64,000 nt of DNA. Source: Deinococcus rubellus (GTDB taxonomy: Bacteria; Deinococcota; Deinococci; Deinococcales; Deinococcaceae). Shown piece after piece: positions 46,968-54,778 of this stretch. Position 1 is the first letter of the stretch; every line of letters starts with the position of its first letter. Under the pieces are notes generated by a model. The model ran no database searches. It had not been told where the DNA came from and saw nothing but the letters and a program-made list of their open reading frames with translations. The stretch covers positions 1,638,001 to 1,702,000 of the forward strand of contig NZ_CP104213.1 of the NCBI RefSeq assembly GCF_025244745.1. Direction: 5' to 3'. The position numbers and the translations under genes were made by a program.

Positions 46968-47021
46968 ACTGTACAGTGACTGTATAAGGTTTGTCCAAGG
47001 TTGAAATGTGATGGGGTCACA
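46968..47021 (-). promoter_or_regulatory. Regulatory region: TGTGA-N5-TCACA and ACTGTACAGT palindromes
   Basis: TGTGATGGGGTCACA at 47007-47021 is a Crp-like inverted repeat with a 5-nt centre (E. coli sites have 6). ACTGTACAGT at 46968-46977 is a perfect 10-bp palindrome overlapping TATACA/TACAGT -10-like hexamers. Both are 90-140 bp before the crp/fnr ATG. Confidence 0.5.
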
Positions 47022-47106
47022 CTCTGAAGAAGGTATGGAGATTCTATAAGAGGCAAAGCGCCTGGCCCTCTCCCGTCTGCTGTGGTCCGTTTGCCCGGTT
47101 CCCGCT

Positions 47107-47997
47107 CTAGAACACGTCCAGGCCGTCAAGCACGACGCTGGCGTGGGCCTCGATGGTCAGGGCGTGGTCGGCGTTGTAGCCCCCGGCCAGCATGGTCACC
47201 ACGGGTACGTCCGCGTTTCTGGCCCAGCTCAGGATCAGTCGGTTGCGCTCCCGCACGCCTTCCAGGCTTAGGGCGAAGCGCCCGAAGCGGTCACCGGCCA
47301 GCACGTCCACTCCTGCCAGATACAGCAGCAGATCGGGTCGGTAGGCGTCCATCGCCGGAAGCACCTGGGCGTGCAGCACCGCCAGGTATTCACTGTCCTG
47401 CACGCCGTCGCCCAGGCCAATGTCGAGGCTGCTGATTTCCTTGCGAAACGGGTAATTGCGCTCGCCATGCACGCTGAGGGTGTATGCGCCGCTGACTCCG
47501 CTCAGCAGCGCCGCCGTGCCGTTGCCCTGGTGCACGTCGAGGTCCACCGTCATGACCCGCCGCGCCAGGCCGCTCCGCAGTGCTGCCCGCGTCAGGATGG
47601 CGGCGTCGTTGACAAGGCAAAAGCCCTCGGCCCGGTCGGCGAAGGCGTGGTGGGTGCCGCCCGCCAGATTGGCCCCCCAGCCCACCTCGAAGGCGTCGTG
47701 TAGGGCCGCCAGCGAGCCTCCCGCTGCCCGCCGCGCCCGCTCCACCACTTCTGTACTCCAGGGCAGACCGAACTCGCGGGTCTCCCTGGCGCTGACCTCG
47801 CCTCGCCGCCAGCGCCGCAGCCACAGCGGATCGTGCACCATGCCCGCTGCCGCCCACGACAGGTTGGGCGTGTCGAGCACCGGCAACAGGCCACTGAGGC
47901 GCTCGGCCACGCCCCGGTACTTGTAATAGGGAAAGCGGTGGCCTTCCGGCAGCGGAAACTCGTAGGCGGCGGGCGTGTAGGCCCGGTAAACAGTCAC
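47107..47997 (-). CDS. Histone deacetylase superfamily protein
   Basis: 296 residues, HDAC/AcuC-like arginase-fold deacetylase. Conserved features are [21 protein letters not shown] (catalytic His pair), [16 protein letters not shown] (zinc Asp and His), and [16 protein letters not shown] (second zinc Asp), so all ligands are present. Bacterial members deacetylate acetylpolyamines or acetylated lysines, or act in acetoin use; no acu genes are near. The start GTG 47997 is preferred over the ATG 21 codons upstream because [22 protein letters not shown] is the usual beginning of the fold. Confidence 0.88.
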   Translation of the reverse strand: MTVYRAYTPAAYEFPLPEGHRFPYYKYRGVAERLSGLLPVLDTPNLSWAAAGMVHDPLWLRRWRRGEVSARETREFGLPWSTEVVERARRAAGGSLAALHDAFEVGWGANLAGGTHHAFADRAEGFCLVNDAAILTRAALRSGLARRVMTVDLDVHQGNGTAALLSGVSGAYTLSVHGERNYPFRKEISSLDIGLGDGVQDSEYLAVLHAQVLPAMDAYRPDLLLYLAGVDVLAGDRFGRFALSLEGVRERNRLILSWARNADVPVVTMLAGGYNADHALTIEAHASVVLDGLDVF

Positions 47998-48166
47998 CCG
48001 TGCAGTTTGCCGCGCCTTGACTTGGTGAGGGGTGTCAGGGCTGACAGATGGCAGGGCCACAACCTGAGCTGACAGGCTGTAGAAGGTTTGATGAATGCTG
48101 GCTCAACCCGGCTTCAGCGAAAGCGGGTTTTTCTCTGTGCTTGAGATGAAGGCTCTTTAAGAAAAG
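47998..48166. other. Intergenic region with hairpins
   Basis: No gene. A hairpin AACCCG...CGGGTT with TTTTT on the plus strand (about 48104-48132) has no plus-strand gene upstream to terminate. Confidence 0.4.
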
Positions 48167-48202
48167 GTGGAGGCCAGCGCATTTGTTCTCGCTGACCTCC
48201 AC
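48161..48202 (-). terminator. Intrinsic terminator after pspA gene
   Basis: A 13-bp stem with one mismatch (48190-48202 with 48167-48179) followed on the minus strand by CTTTTCTT. Confidence 0.8.
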
Positions 48203-48247
48203 TGTGTACGGTTGTTTGATTCTGTCCAGCCGACTGGCTGGCGGTGT

Positions 48248-48934
48248 TTACTGGTTCTGGCTACCCTCTGAGCTGCCCTGCACCTTGCGCTTGAGGGCCT
48301 CGAACTCGTCGTCGAGCGCCTTGCCACGCCCCATATTGGCGAGCTGGGCGTCAATGTCACCTTCCTCACGCAACTGATGCATGGCGTTGGCCTTGTCTTC
48401 CTGGGCCGTGACCTTGCGCTCCATATCGTCGAAGGCGCTCATGGCACCGCCGGACTTATCGAAGCCTGAGACTTTCTCCAGGGTCTCGCTGGCCTTGGCG
48501 GTCTGGTGGCGGGCCAGCAGAAGCTGCTGCTTGCTCTCCATCTCGTCGATCTTGGCTTCCAGCGCCCGGAGTTGGGTCTTGAGCTGATCGACCTGCGAGG
48601 TGCTGAGCTTGAGCTGGTCGTCGAAGCCTGCTGCCACGTCGGCGTGGTTCTGCTTGCGTCGCAGCGCCTCGCGGGCCAGGTCCTCGTTGCCGCCGCGCAT
48701 GGCTTCCTCGGCCTTCATGCCGTATTCCTCAGAAAGCTTGCGGTTGGTGTTGGCCTCGCGCTCCAGCTTGGCCTGCTGGGCCATTGAGCCTGCCACCTCC
48801 ACGCGGGCCTGCGAGTAGGCGTCGCGCATATCGCGCAGGGTCTGCTCGATGATCTTGCTGGGGTCCTCGGACTTGGAAATCAGATCGTTGACGTTGGCGC
48901 GTAGCAAACGGGACAGCCGGTCGAGAATAGACAT
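48248..48934 (-). CDS. pspA: PspA/IM30 family protein
   Basis: A 228-residue helical protein of the PspA/Vipp1 (IM30, ESCRT-III-like) family, which coats and protects stressed membranes. The N-terminal amphipathic helix (SILDRLSRLLRANVNDLISKSED) is followed by the PSKIIEQTLRDMRDAYSQARVEVAG segment and then a long coiled coil (about 30-200). The short Ser/Gln-rich end is typical. ATG 48934 has AGGAGG. No pspF or pspBC genes accompany it, as is usual outside proteobacteria. Confidence 0.93.
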   Translation of the reverse strand: MSILDRLSRLLRANVNDLISKSEDPSKIIEQTLRDMRDAYSQARVEVAGSMAQQAKLEREANTNRKLSEEYGMKAEEAMRGGNEDLAREALRRKQNHADVAAGFDDQLKLSTSQVDQLKTQLRALEAKIDEMESKQQLLLARHQTAKASETLEKVSGFDKSGGAMSAFDDMERKVTAQEDKANAMHQLREEGDIDAQLANMGRGKALDDEFEALKRKVQGSSEGSQNQ

Positions 48935-49029
48935 GGGTAGAGCCTCCTGATCTCACTGTACGAAGTGGGCCGCCCGCAAGTTGCCTGCCTGAGTCCAGAA
49001 TCAAGAGACCGTGAAGAAGACCCGCGCTC

Positions 49030-49035
49030 TAGACT
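49030..49035 (+). promoter_or_regulatory. -10 box TAGACT, leaderless EVE gene
   Basis: 7 nt before GTG 49043. Confidence 0.65.
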
Positions 49036-49042
49036 GTCCGGC

Positions 49043-49543
49043 GTGAAGTTCTGGCTGCTCAAAAGTGAACCAGACGTGTTCGGATATGCCGACCTGATGG
49101 CGGCGGGGACCGAAGCCTGGAACGGCGTCCGGAATTATCAGGCCCGCAATTTTCTGCGCCAGATGCAGGTGGGCGAGTTGTGCCTGTTTTATCACTCCAG
49201 CACCCGTCCGGCGGGTGTCGCAGGGGTGGCGCGGGTGGTGCGGGCCGCCTACCCCGACGACCTGCAATTCGACGGGTCCAGCCCTTACTTTGACGCCCGA
49301 AGTAAACCCGATTCGCCAAGTTGGAGCATGGTGGACGTGGCGGCGGTGGCTGCACTGCCCCACTTTCAAACGCTGGACGCTCTGCGGACTAAACCTGAAC
49401 TGAGCGGCCTGCGTCTGCTACAAAAAGGCAACCGGCTGTCAGTGTTGCCCGTCTCAGCCGAAGAATTTCGGATAATCGTGGAAGCGGGTGGACTGAGCCT
49501 GGACCGGTTGCTGGTCGGGCCAGGTGAAGTGCTCAGTTCATAA
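49043..49543 (+). CDS. EVE domain-containing protein
   Basis: 166 residues, a single EVE (PUA-like) domain. The canonical beginning FWLLKSEPDVFGYADL and later GVRNYQARNFLRQMQVGELCLFYHSS and GVAGVARVVR are clear. EVE domains bind modified bases, and family members include eukaryotic THYN1. Stand-alone bacterial members are often near modification or defence genes, but none is present here. GTG 49043 is chosen for the -10 box 7 nt upstream; the frame is open for 26 more codons with no signal. Confidence 0.92.
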   Translation: MKFWLLKSEPDVFGYADLMAAGTEAWNGVRNYQARNFLRQMQVGELCLFYHSSTRPAGVAGVARVVRAAYPDDLQFDGSSPYFDARSKPDSPSWSMVDVAAVAALPHFQTLDALRTKPELSGLRLLQKGNRLSVLPVSAEEFRIIVEAGGLSLDRLLVGPGEVLSS

Positions 49544-49744
49544 CTCTACAAACACGACTGGGCCCAGCGCTTCCTCCGCGCATTGCCAATACCTGACTGC
49601 ACGCTGTTGGGGGTCAATCCGCTTTGAATCACTGGCCCGCACCCGGCCAATCGGCGGGCGCGGCGGACTGATGCGAAGGTCGGTTTCAGCGTTCTGACAG
49701 TGGTAGAGAGGTTGACTTTGATGAAGCTCGACGCCCCTCGGCAA
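49538..49744 (-). CDS. Possible small protein, 68 aa
   Basis: An open frame from TTG 49744 to TGA, tail-to-tail with the EVE gene (3' ends overlap by six bases). The product ELHQSQPLYHCQNAETDLRI ... YWQCAEEALGPVVFVEL has a believable composition but no recognisable family, and no clear ribosome binding site or leaderless signal exists. It could equally be non-coding. Reported because the ~400-bp gap between EVE and thyX is otherwise unexplained. Confidence 0.3.
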   Translation of the reverse strand: MPRGVELHQSQPLYHCQNAETDLRISPPRPPIGRVRASDSKRIDPQQRAVRYWQCAEEALGPVVFVEL

Positions 49745-49793
49745 CCGTCAGATTTGTAACGCTCCTGTCAGCTCGGGGCGCGCAGACTGAGCC

Positions 49794-49904
49794 ATGCTGA
49801 TTGCACTGACTGTCGCCGCCGTCGCCCTCGGTCTGACGCTTGCCCGCCGCCCTGAAGACCGCCGTCAGCCGCTGCCGGTGCTGGTCCGGGTGCGCCGCCG
49901 CTGA
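49794..49904 (+). CDS. Possible 36-aa membrane peptide
   Basis: ATG 49794 to TGA 49902-49904 encodes MLIALTVAAVALGLTLARRP followed by a basic tail ending VRVRRR. One membrane segment with a positive C-terminal end resembles small membrane peptides of this genus. CAGACT five bases before the ATG is close to the leaderless -10 but has C in place of T. Too short to be sure. Confidence 0.35.
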   Translation: MLIALTVAAVALGLTLARRPEDRRQPLPVLVRVRRR

Positions 49905-49929
49905 CCGAGGTGGTTTGAGCGAATGGGCT

Positions 49930-49935
49930 TAAGCT
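49930..49935 (+). promoter_or_regulatory. -10 box TAAGCT, leaderless thyX
   Basis: 7 nt before GTG 49943. Confidence 0.55.
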
Positions 49936-49942
49936 AAGGGGC

Positions 49943-50662
49943 GTGAATGATCTTGCCTCTGCTCCGGTGCTTCCTTCTACCTCGCCTGTGCTCTACCCGC
50001 TCTCAGACGGCATTGGCTCGGCCGCGCTGATTCAGTATGCGGGCGACGACAAAATGATAGTGAATGCAGCCAGAGTGAGTTTCGGCGGCGATTCGGACGT
50101 GCCGCTGACGGGCCGTGACGAGAAGCTGATCGCCTACCTGCTCAAGCACAAGCATGGCAGTCCGTTTGAACACAACTTGATCACCTTCAAGCTGGTTTGC
50201 CCGATTTTTGTTGACCGTCAGCTGGTGCGCCACCGTGTCGGAGTCTCAAAAAATGAAATTTCGGGCAGGTATGTCGAGCTTCAGGAGCGCGACTACACGC
50301 CCACCCAGTTTCGCAAGCAAGCCCCCAGCAACCGGCAGGCCAGTGTGGAAGACGATGGTTCTTTAGACCAAAACGCCGCCCGCGAAGTGTGGAAGTACGC
50401 TTCCGAGACGGCCTTCAAGGCTTACCATCAACTGCTCGAACTTGGCGTGACCCGTGAACAGGCGCGGGGCGTCCTGCCGCTCAGCCTCTACACCGAGAGT
50501 TACTACACCTTCAATGTGCGGAGCCTGCTGCATTTTCTGGAACTTCGCGACCACGAGGGCGCACAGTACGAGACTCGCCTGTTTGCGCGGGCGCTGGGTG
50601 AACTGGCTGAGCCGCTGTTTCCGGTGACCTTCAAAGCCTGGCGGTCACTGAACAGCCACTGA
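49943..50662 (+). CDS. thyX: Flavin-dependent thymidylate synthase
   Basis: Makes dTMP from dUMP using methylene-tetrahydrofolate, FAD and NADPH. 239 residues. The ThyX motif RHRVGVSKNEISGRY (RHR-x7-S) is intact, with QARGVLPLSLYTESYYTFNVRSLLHFLELR carrying the dUMP-binding Arg region further on. The GTG start is preferred because of the -10 hexamer 7 nt upstream. It replaces ThyA, as in other Deinococcus. No folate genes are adjacent. Confidence 0.96.
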   Translation: MNDLASAPVLPSTSPVLYPLSDGIGSAALIQYAGDDKMIVNAARVSFGGDSDVPLTGRDEKLIAYLLKHKHGSPFEHNLITFKLVCPIFVDRQLVRHRVGVSKNEISGRYVELQERDYTPTQFRKQAPSNRQASVEDDGSLDQNAAREVWKYASETAFKAYHQLLELGVTREQARGVLPLSLYTESYYTFNVRSLLHFLELRDHEGAQYETRLFARALGELAEPLFPVTFKAWRSLNSH

Positions 50663-50692
50663 TTCAGATTGACGGGTCCGGATTCATGGGCG

Positions 50693-51166
50693 TCACGTCC
50701 TGAGCAGTCCCTGCAGATACCGCTGGGTGGCGTCCAGCACGGGCTTGCTCTTGAGGCAGGCCACCAGCGCCCGCGTCGCGGCGTGTTCGGAACCGTGCAG
50801 CGCCCCCAGCAACTCTTCCCGAATCTTCGGGTGCAGCTGCCCTCGCCCGAACAGCGCCGTCTCGATCAGGTCGTCGGCGGGCAGGTTGCTGTGGAGTTCG
50901 CCGTCAAAAGTCACGGTCTGCACCACAGCGCGGCCCCGCAAATCACTGGTGACGTGGGCGCTCAGCGGCCTGTCCATGCGCCAGGTGATCTGCTCCACGG
51001 TGGGCAGCAGCGCCTGTACCAGATTGAGCGCCAGCGAGCGGCCATACAGCGTCAGGCGGTCCTGGCGCTCCAGCGGCGCGTGAAGCTGCTGCGCCAGCCG
51101 CCGTGCCAGTCGGTCTCCCTCATCGATCAACAGGGCACGGGCCTCGTCCGGTAAGGGCGGGGTCAT
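50693..51166 (-). CDS. Unknown protein coupled to a TetR regulator
   Basis: 157 residues, begins MTPPLPDEARALLIDEGDRL. It is hydrophilic with alternating helices and strands and no cysteine-based motif, signal peptide or membrane segment. I do not recognise the family. ATG 51166 overlaps the stop of the TetR gene (ATGA), so the two are translated together; a regulated accessory or antagonist of the regulator is possible. The longer upstream frame is a shadow of the TetR gene. Confidence 0.7.
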   Translation of the reverse strand: MTPPLPDEARALLIDEGDRLARRLAQQLHAPLERQDRLTLYGRSLALNLVQALLPTVEQITWRMDRPLSAHVTSDLRGRAVVQTVTFDGELHSNLPADDLIETALFGRGQLHPKIREELLGALHGSEHAATRALVACLKSKPVLDATQRYLQGLLRT

Positions 51167-51735
51167 GCGCTCGCCGCTGGGGCGGCCCGTTCCATCTCGT
51201 CCAGCAGGGCGTTCACGCCGATATCGAAACTGCCTCTCGGCCCGCTGAGACCGAACAGGCCGCTGCGGTCCAGCACCGCGTAGCCGTGCAGAAAGGCCCA
51301 CAGCGCCACCGTGCGGGCGGTGTCGTCCGGTATCCGACTCAGTGCACTGACCAGATTCAACACGGTGTTCCAGAGGTCCTTGCCGGGGCCGGGCTGCGCT
51401 GTTGCCGGTAAGCGCGGCGAGAGCAGCAGGCCGTAACGGTGCGGGAAGCGCCGGGCATGGCTCAGGTATGCCTCAGCCGCTGCCCACAGCGCTTCGCGTG
51501 GCGGTTTTCCGGAACTGGCCCCCTGAAGAACTCGGCCAAATTCGGTGGACGCCGCGTCTTCCAGCGCCTGCAACAGCGCTTCCCGGTCCGGGAAATGGCG
51601 GTACAGACTGCTGGCCTGCACCCCCAGTGCGGCGGCCAGCGGACGCATGTTGAGCGCCGCCGCGCCGCCAGCATCGAGCAGCGTTTGGGCTGAATTCAAA
51701 ATCAGATCGGGCGTGAGTTTAGACGGGTATGGCAT
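51163..51735 (-). CDS. TetR/AcrR family transcriptional regulator
   Basis: 190 residues. The N-terminal HTH (ILNSAQTLLDAGGAAALNMRPLAAALGVQASSLYRHFPDR split around residues 12-55) is followed by an all-helical ligand domain. ATG 51735 lies 7 nt after TACACT (51743-51748), so the transcript is leaderless. That promoter sits inside the left arm of a long inverted repeat shared with the divergent MBL gene, so this protein probably represses both. Ligand unknown. Confidence 0.92.
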   Translation of the reverse strand: MPYPSKLTPDLILNSAQTLLDAGGAAALNMRPLAAALGVQASSLYRHFPDREALLQALEDAASTEFGRVLQGASSGKPPREALWAAAEAYLSHARRFPHRYGLLLSPRLPATAQPGPGKDLWNTVLNLVSALSRIPDDTARTVALWAFLHGYAVLDRSGLFGLSGPRGSFDIGVNALLDEMERAAPAASA

Positions 51736-51738
51736 AGC

Positions 51739-51785
51739 GAACAGTGTATGTCTTGACGCCAGGGATTTGAAGATGTACGCTGTTC
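51739..51785. promoter_or_regulatory. Inverted repeat enclosing divergent TetR and MBL promoters
   Basis: Arms GAACAGTGTATGTCTT (51739-51754) and AAGATGTACGCTGTTC (51770-51785) are inverted copies matching at 13 of 16 positions, 15 nt apart. Left arm holds the TetR gene -10 box TACACT. The MBL promoter TTGACG (51753-51758), 17 nt, TACGCT (51776-51781) runs across the whole element. A likely TetR operator pair. Confidence 0.7.
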
Positions 51786-51830
51786 ACCATCAAGGCGAAC
51801 GTCGTTTTTGTTCGTTGGAAGGAGCAAATC

Positions 51831-52541
51831 ATGCCACTGACCCAGCACGGTTCCCATCTCTTTTGCCTGGCCCGCTTCGGCGTGGTCAACAGTTACTTCG
51901 TCCGGGACGATGACGGCCTGACGCTCATCGATGCCAATCTGCCCGGCAGTGAGATGGCCATCCTGAAAGCGGCTGGGCAGATCGGCTTGCCCATCATCCG
52001 CATCGCGCTGACGCACGCGCACGGCGACCATATCGGCAGCCTGGACGCACTGCATGCCGCCTTGCCGAACGCCGAGGTCAGTATCAGCGCCCGCGACGCC
52101 CGTTTGCTGGCCGGAGATTTGAGCCTCGACGCGGGCGAGGGCAACAACAAGCTCAAAGGCGATTTGAGGGGAGCGCGGACCCGCCCGGACCGATTGCTAC
52201 AAGGCGGCGACAGGGTGGGGTCACTTTGGGCGGTGGCCGCGCCAGGGCATACACCGGGTCAACTCGCTTTCCATGACCAGCGTGACGGCACCGTGATCGC
52301 CGGAGACGCCTTTCAGGTGGCGGGTGGGCTGGCGGTGGCCGGACAGCTGCGTCCCCTGTTTCCGTTTCCGGCGCTGGCGACCTGGGACGCCCACCTTGCC
52401 GCCGAGTCTGCTGCCCGCCTGACTGAGCTGAACCCCTCGCGGCTGGCGGTGGGTCACGGTAGGGTGCTGGAGCAGCCCGCCGAGGCAATGCGCAAGGTGG
52501 TGCGGGAAGCCCAGCGCCATGCCCCGAAGCTGGCCCAGTGA
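51831..52541 (+). CDS. MBL-fold metallo-hydrolase, TetR-controlled
   Basis: 236 residues. The zinc motif is LTHAHGDHIGS; other ligands lie in APGHTPGQLAFH, IAGDAF and LAVGHGR near the C-terminus. Glyoxalase II-like group; substrate unknown, quite possibly the ligand of the TetR regulator. ATG 51831 has AAGGAG six bases upstream. Divergent promoter described at 51739-51785. Its last codons overlap the GTG of the small DUF2568-like gene. Confidence 0.9.
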   Translation: MPLTQHGSHLFCLARFGVVNSYFVRDDDGLTLIDANLPGSEMAILKAAGQIGLPIIRIALTHAHGDHIGSLDALHAALPNAEVSISARDARLLAGDLSLDAGEGNNKLKGDLRGARTRPDRLLQGGDRVGSLWAVAAPGHTPGQLAFHDQRDGTVIAGDAFQVAGGLAVAGQLRPLFPFPALATWDAHLAAESAARLTELNPSRLAVGHGRVLEQPAEAMRKVVREAQRHAPKLAQ

Positions 52542-52891
52542 TCTTCAGTCCGGTGATCTTTGCGGTGCAGATACTGAGTTTTGGCTGCGAGCTGGCCGCC
52601 CTCTTCTTCCTGGCCTGCTGGGGCTGGCATCTGGACCTGGCGTTGTGGCTACGCTGGCTGGCGGTGGTGGCGACCCTCCTGCTAGCGGGGGCGGCCTGGG
52701 GCATCTGGGCCGCGCCCAATTCGGCTTCCCGTCTGACTGACCCAGCCCGGCTGGGCTTCGAGCTGCTGTTCTACGGCGCGGTCTGCGGAGCACTGCTGGT
52801 CCAGGGACAGAACCGCACGGCAGCGGTCTTCGGCGGCGTGGTGGCAGCGCAACTGGTGGCCTCGTTCGCGCTGCACCTGCGCGGCCCCTGA
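52538..52891 (+). CDS. DUF2568/YrdB-like membrane protein
   Basis: 117 residues with four membrane segments (IFSPVIFAVQILSFGCELAA; LWLRWLAVVATLLLAG; FELLFYGAVCGALLV; GGVVAAQLVASFAL) and the loop GIWAAPNSASRLTDPARLGFE typical of the YrdB/DUF2568 family of uncharacterised bacterial inner-membrane proteins. GTG 52538 overlaps the MBL gene stop by four bases, so it belongs to the TetR-controlled unit. Confidence 0.85.
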   Translation: MIFSPVIFAVQILSFGCELAALFFLACWGWHLDLALWLRWLAVVATLLLAGAAWGIWAAPNSASRLTDPARLGFELLFYGAVCGALLVQGQNRTAAVFGGVVAAQLVASFALHLRGP

Positions 52892-52919
52892 GTGCGTGAC
52901 GGCTTTCGCTTTGCTAAGC

Positions 52920-52934
52920 TTAGACTCAGTCTAA
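52920..52934. promoter_or_regulatory. Palindrome TTAGACTCAGTCTAA upstream of acyl-CoA dehydrogenase
   Basis: A perfect 7-1-7 palindrome about 50 bp before ATG 52984. Each strand carries a TAGACT -10-like hexamer, so it is either an operator over the promoter, two outward -10 boxes, or both. Confidence 0.5.
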
Positions 52935-52983
52935 ACCCAGCCCCGGACCCGTCCACCCTTCGCCCATCCAAGGAGCACCGCCC

Positions 52984-54123
52984 ATGATTGACTTTTCCCT
53001 CACCGACGAACAAAAGCAGCTTCAGCAACTCGCCCGCGATTTTACCCGCCGCGAGATTACCCCGATTGCCTCCGAGTACGACCAGAAAGAGGAATTGCCC
53101 TGGCAGGTCGTGGAGAAGGCGCACGAGGTCGGGTTGCTCAACCTCAGCGTTCCCGAACACGCGGGCGGGCTGGGTCTGGGGATGCTCGACGAGTCCATCA
53201 TCGGTGAGGAGATCGCTTACGGCTGCATGGGCATCTATACCGTGCTGATGGCCTCCGAGCTGGGTATCACGCCGATTGTGGTGGGCGGCACCGAGGAGCA
53301 GCAGAAGCGGTTTCTGACCCCGCTGACCGAGAAGGCCAGCCTGGCCGCCTTCGCCCTGTCGGAACCCAACAACGGCTCCGACGCTGCCGCCATGAGCACG
53401 ACTGCGGTGCTGGACGGCGACGAGTGGGTCATCAACGGCACCAAGATGTGGATTTCCAACGGCGGGATCGCCGAGATCACCGTGGTCTTTGCCACCACTG
53501 ACAAGAATGGAGGCCACCGCGCCACCGTCGCCCTGGTGGTGCCCAAGGGTGCGCCGGGATTTTCGTCGAACAAGATCAAGCACAAGATGGGCCAGCGCGC
53601 CAGCCTGACCAGCGAACTGGTGTTCGAGAACGTGCGGGTGCCCAGGGAAAATCAGCTCGGGGGCCTCGGGGACGGCTTCAAGATCGCCATGAAGACCCTG
53701 GACAAGACCCGCGTGCCGGTGGCGGCGGGGTCGGTGGGCGTGGCGCGGCGGGCGCTCGACGAGAGCCTCAAGTACGCCAAGGAGCGCGAGGCGTTCGGCA
53801 AGCCGATCACCACCTACCAGGCCATTCAGTTCAAGCTGGCCGAGATGCAGATGGGCATCGAGACGGGACGGCTGATGACCTGGAAGGCCGCCTGGTTGGT
53901 GGATCAGGGCAAGCCGCATGCTTCTGAGGCCGCCATTGCCAAGGCCTACTGCTCGGAAATGGCCTTCGACGCGGCCAATGAAGCGATTCAGGTTCACGGC
54001 GGTTACGGCTACGTGGGCGAGTACCCGGTAGAGAAGCTGCTGCGAGACGTGAAACTCAACATGATCTACGAGGGCACCAACGAGATTCAGCGGGTCATCA
54101 TCGCGCGGAACTTGCTGAAGTAG
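52984..54123 (+). CDS. Acyl-CoA dehydrogenase
   Basis: FAD flavoprotein of fatty-acid or branched-chain acyl-CoA oxidation, 379 residues. FALSEPNNGSDAAAMSTTA is the first ACADS signature and QVHGGYGYVGEYPVEKLLRD the second; the catalytic Glu is in IYEGTNEIQR, the position of short/medium-chain enzymes. The N-terminal helices are complete. ATG 52984 has AAGGAG about eleven bases upstream. It stands alone; the electron-transfer flavoprotein genes are not in the window. The chain-length preference cannot be read reliably. Confidence 0.94.
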   Translation: MIDFSLTDEQKQLQQLARDFTRREITPIASEYDQKEELPWQVVEKAHEVGLLNLSVPEHAGGLGLGMLDESIIGEEIAYGCMGIYTVLMASELGITPIVVGGTEEQQKRFLTPLTEKASLAAFALSEPNNGSDAAAMSTTAVLDGDEWVINGTKMWISNGGIAEITVVFATTDKNGGHRATVALVVPKGAPGFSSNKIKHKMGQRASLTSELVFENVRVPRENQLGGLGDGFKIAMKTLDKTRVPVAAGSVGVARRALDESLKYAKEREAFGKPITTYQAIQFKLAEMQMGIETGRLMTWKAAWLVDQGKPHASEAAIAKAYCSEMAFDAANEAIQVHGGYGYVGEYPVEKLLRDVKLNMIYEGTNEIQRVIIARNLLK

Positions 54124-54162
54124 TGGGGCGCTGGATTCGGGTCGTTTGGGACCGGGTTGCCT

Positions 54163-54168
54163 TACACT
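54163..54168 (+). promoter_or_regulatory. -10 box TACACT, leaderless CPT-like gene
   Basis: 7 nt before ATG 54176. Confidence 0.6.
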
Positions 54169-54175
54169 CCGGGCC

Positions 54176-54712
54176 ATGAACGGTCAGGTCATTGTCCTCA
54201 ACGGCGGCTCCAGTGCTGGCAAGAGCAGCCTGGCCCGGCAATTGCAAAATGTTCTTCCGGGTGTCTGGCTGACTTTAGGCGTGGACACCTTCATTGAAGC
54301 GCTGCCACCTGCGCTTCAGTCTTCGGATGCGGGTGTCAACTTCGGCCCAGACGGGCAAGTCACGACGGGAGAAACGTTCCGGCGATTGGATATGGCCTGG
54401 AGCCGGGGCGTGGGCGAGATGGCCCGCCACGGTGCGAACGTCATTGTGGACGAGGTTTTTCTGGGAGGTGCGGATTCGCAGGCGAGATGGCTCAGTGCAC
54501 TGGAAGGTCTGAATGTGCTGTGGGTCGGAGTGAAATGCGACGCTGCGGTGGCAGAGAGGCGCGAGTTGGAAAGGGTGGACCGGGTGGTGGGGATGGCCCG
54601 GCTTCAGGCGGAGTTGGTTCACCAGGGGGTGCGCTACGACCTGGAAGTGGACACGACCCACACTTCAACCTCGGCTTGCGCGAGGCAGATCGCAGCGCTG
54701 GTCCTGGGATGA
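54176..54712 (+). CDS. Chloramphenicol phosphotransferase-like (CPT) kinase
   Basis: 178 residues, P-loop kinase. Walker A GGSSAGKSSLARQL (about residue 10-23), TLGVDTFIEALPP as the substrate Asp region, ANVIVDEVFLGG (Walker B-like) and a C-terminal DLEVDTTHTS. This is the CPT family, which includes the Streptomyces enzyme that phosphorylates chloramphenicol; most members have unknown substrates. ATG 54176 is fixed by the TACACT 7 nt upstream. It stands alone, downstream of the acyl-CoA dehydrogenase gene. Confidence 0.85.
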   Translation: MNGQVIVLNGGSSAGKSSLARQLQNVLPGVWLTLGVDTFIEALPPALQSSDAGVNFGPDGQVTTGETFRRLDMAWSRGVGEMARHGANVIVDEVFLGGADSQARWLSALEGLNVLWVGVKCDAAVAERRELERVDRVVGMARLQAELVHQGVRYDLEVDTTHTSTSACARQIAALVLG

Positions 54713-54778
54713 CCTCACCGATTTGCAAAACCCAATGCCGCCCTCGTCATTCTGATGACCAGTCCCGGTCAGGCCATC

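Noticed and set aside
48104..48132. Terminator-like hairpin with TTTTT on the plus strand
   Set aside because: No plus-strand gene precedes it; may be incidental or mark an unseen small RNA.
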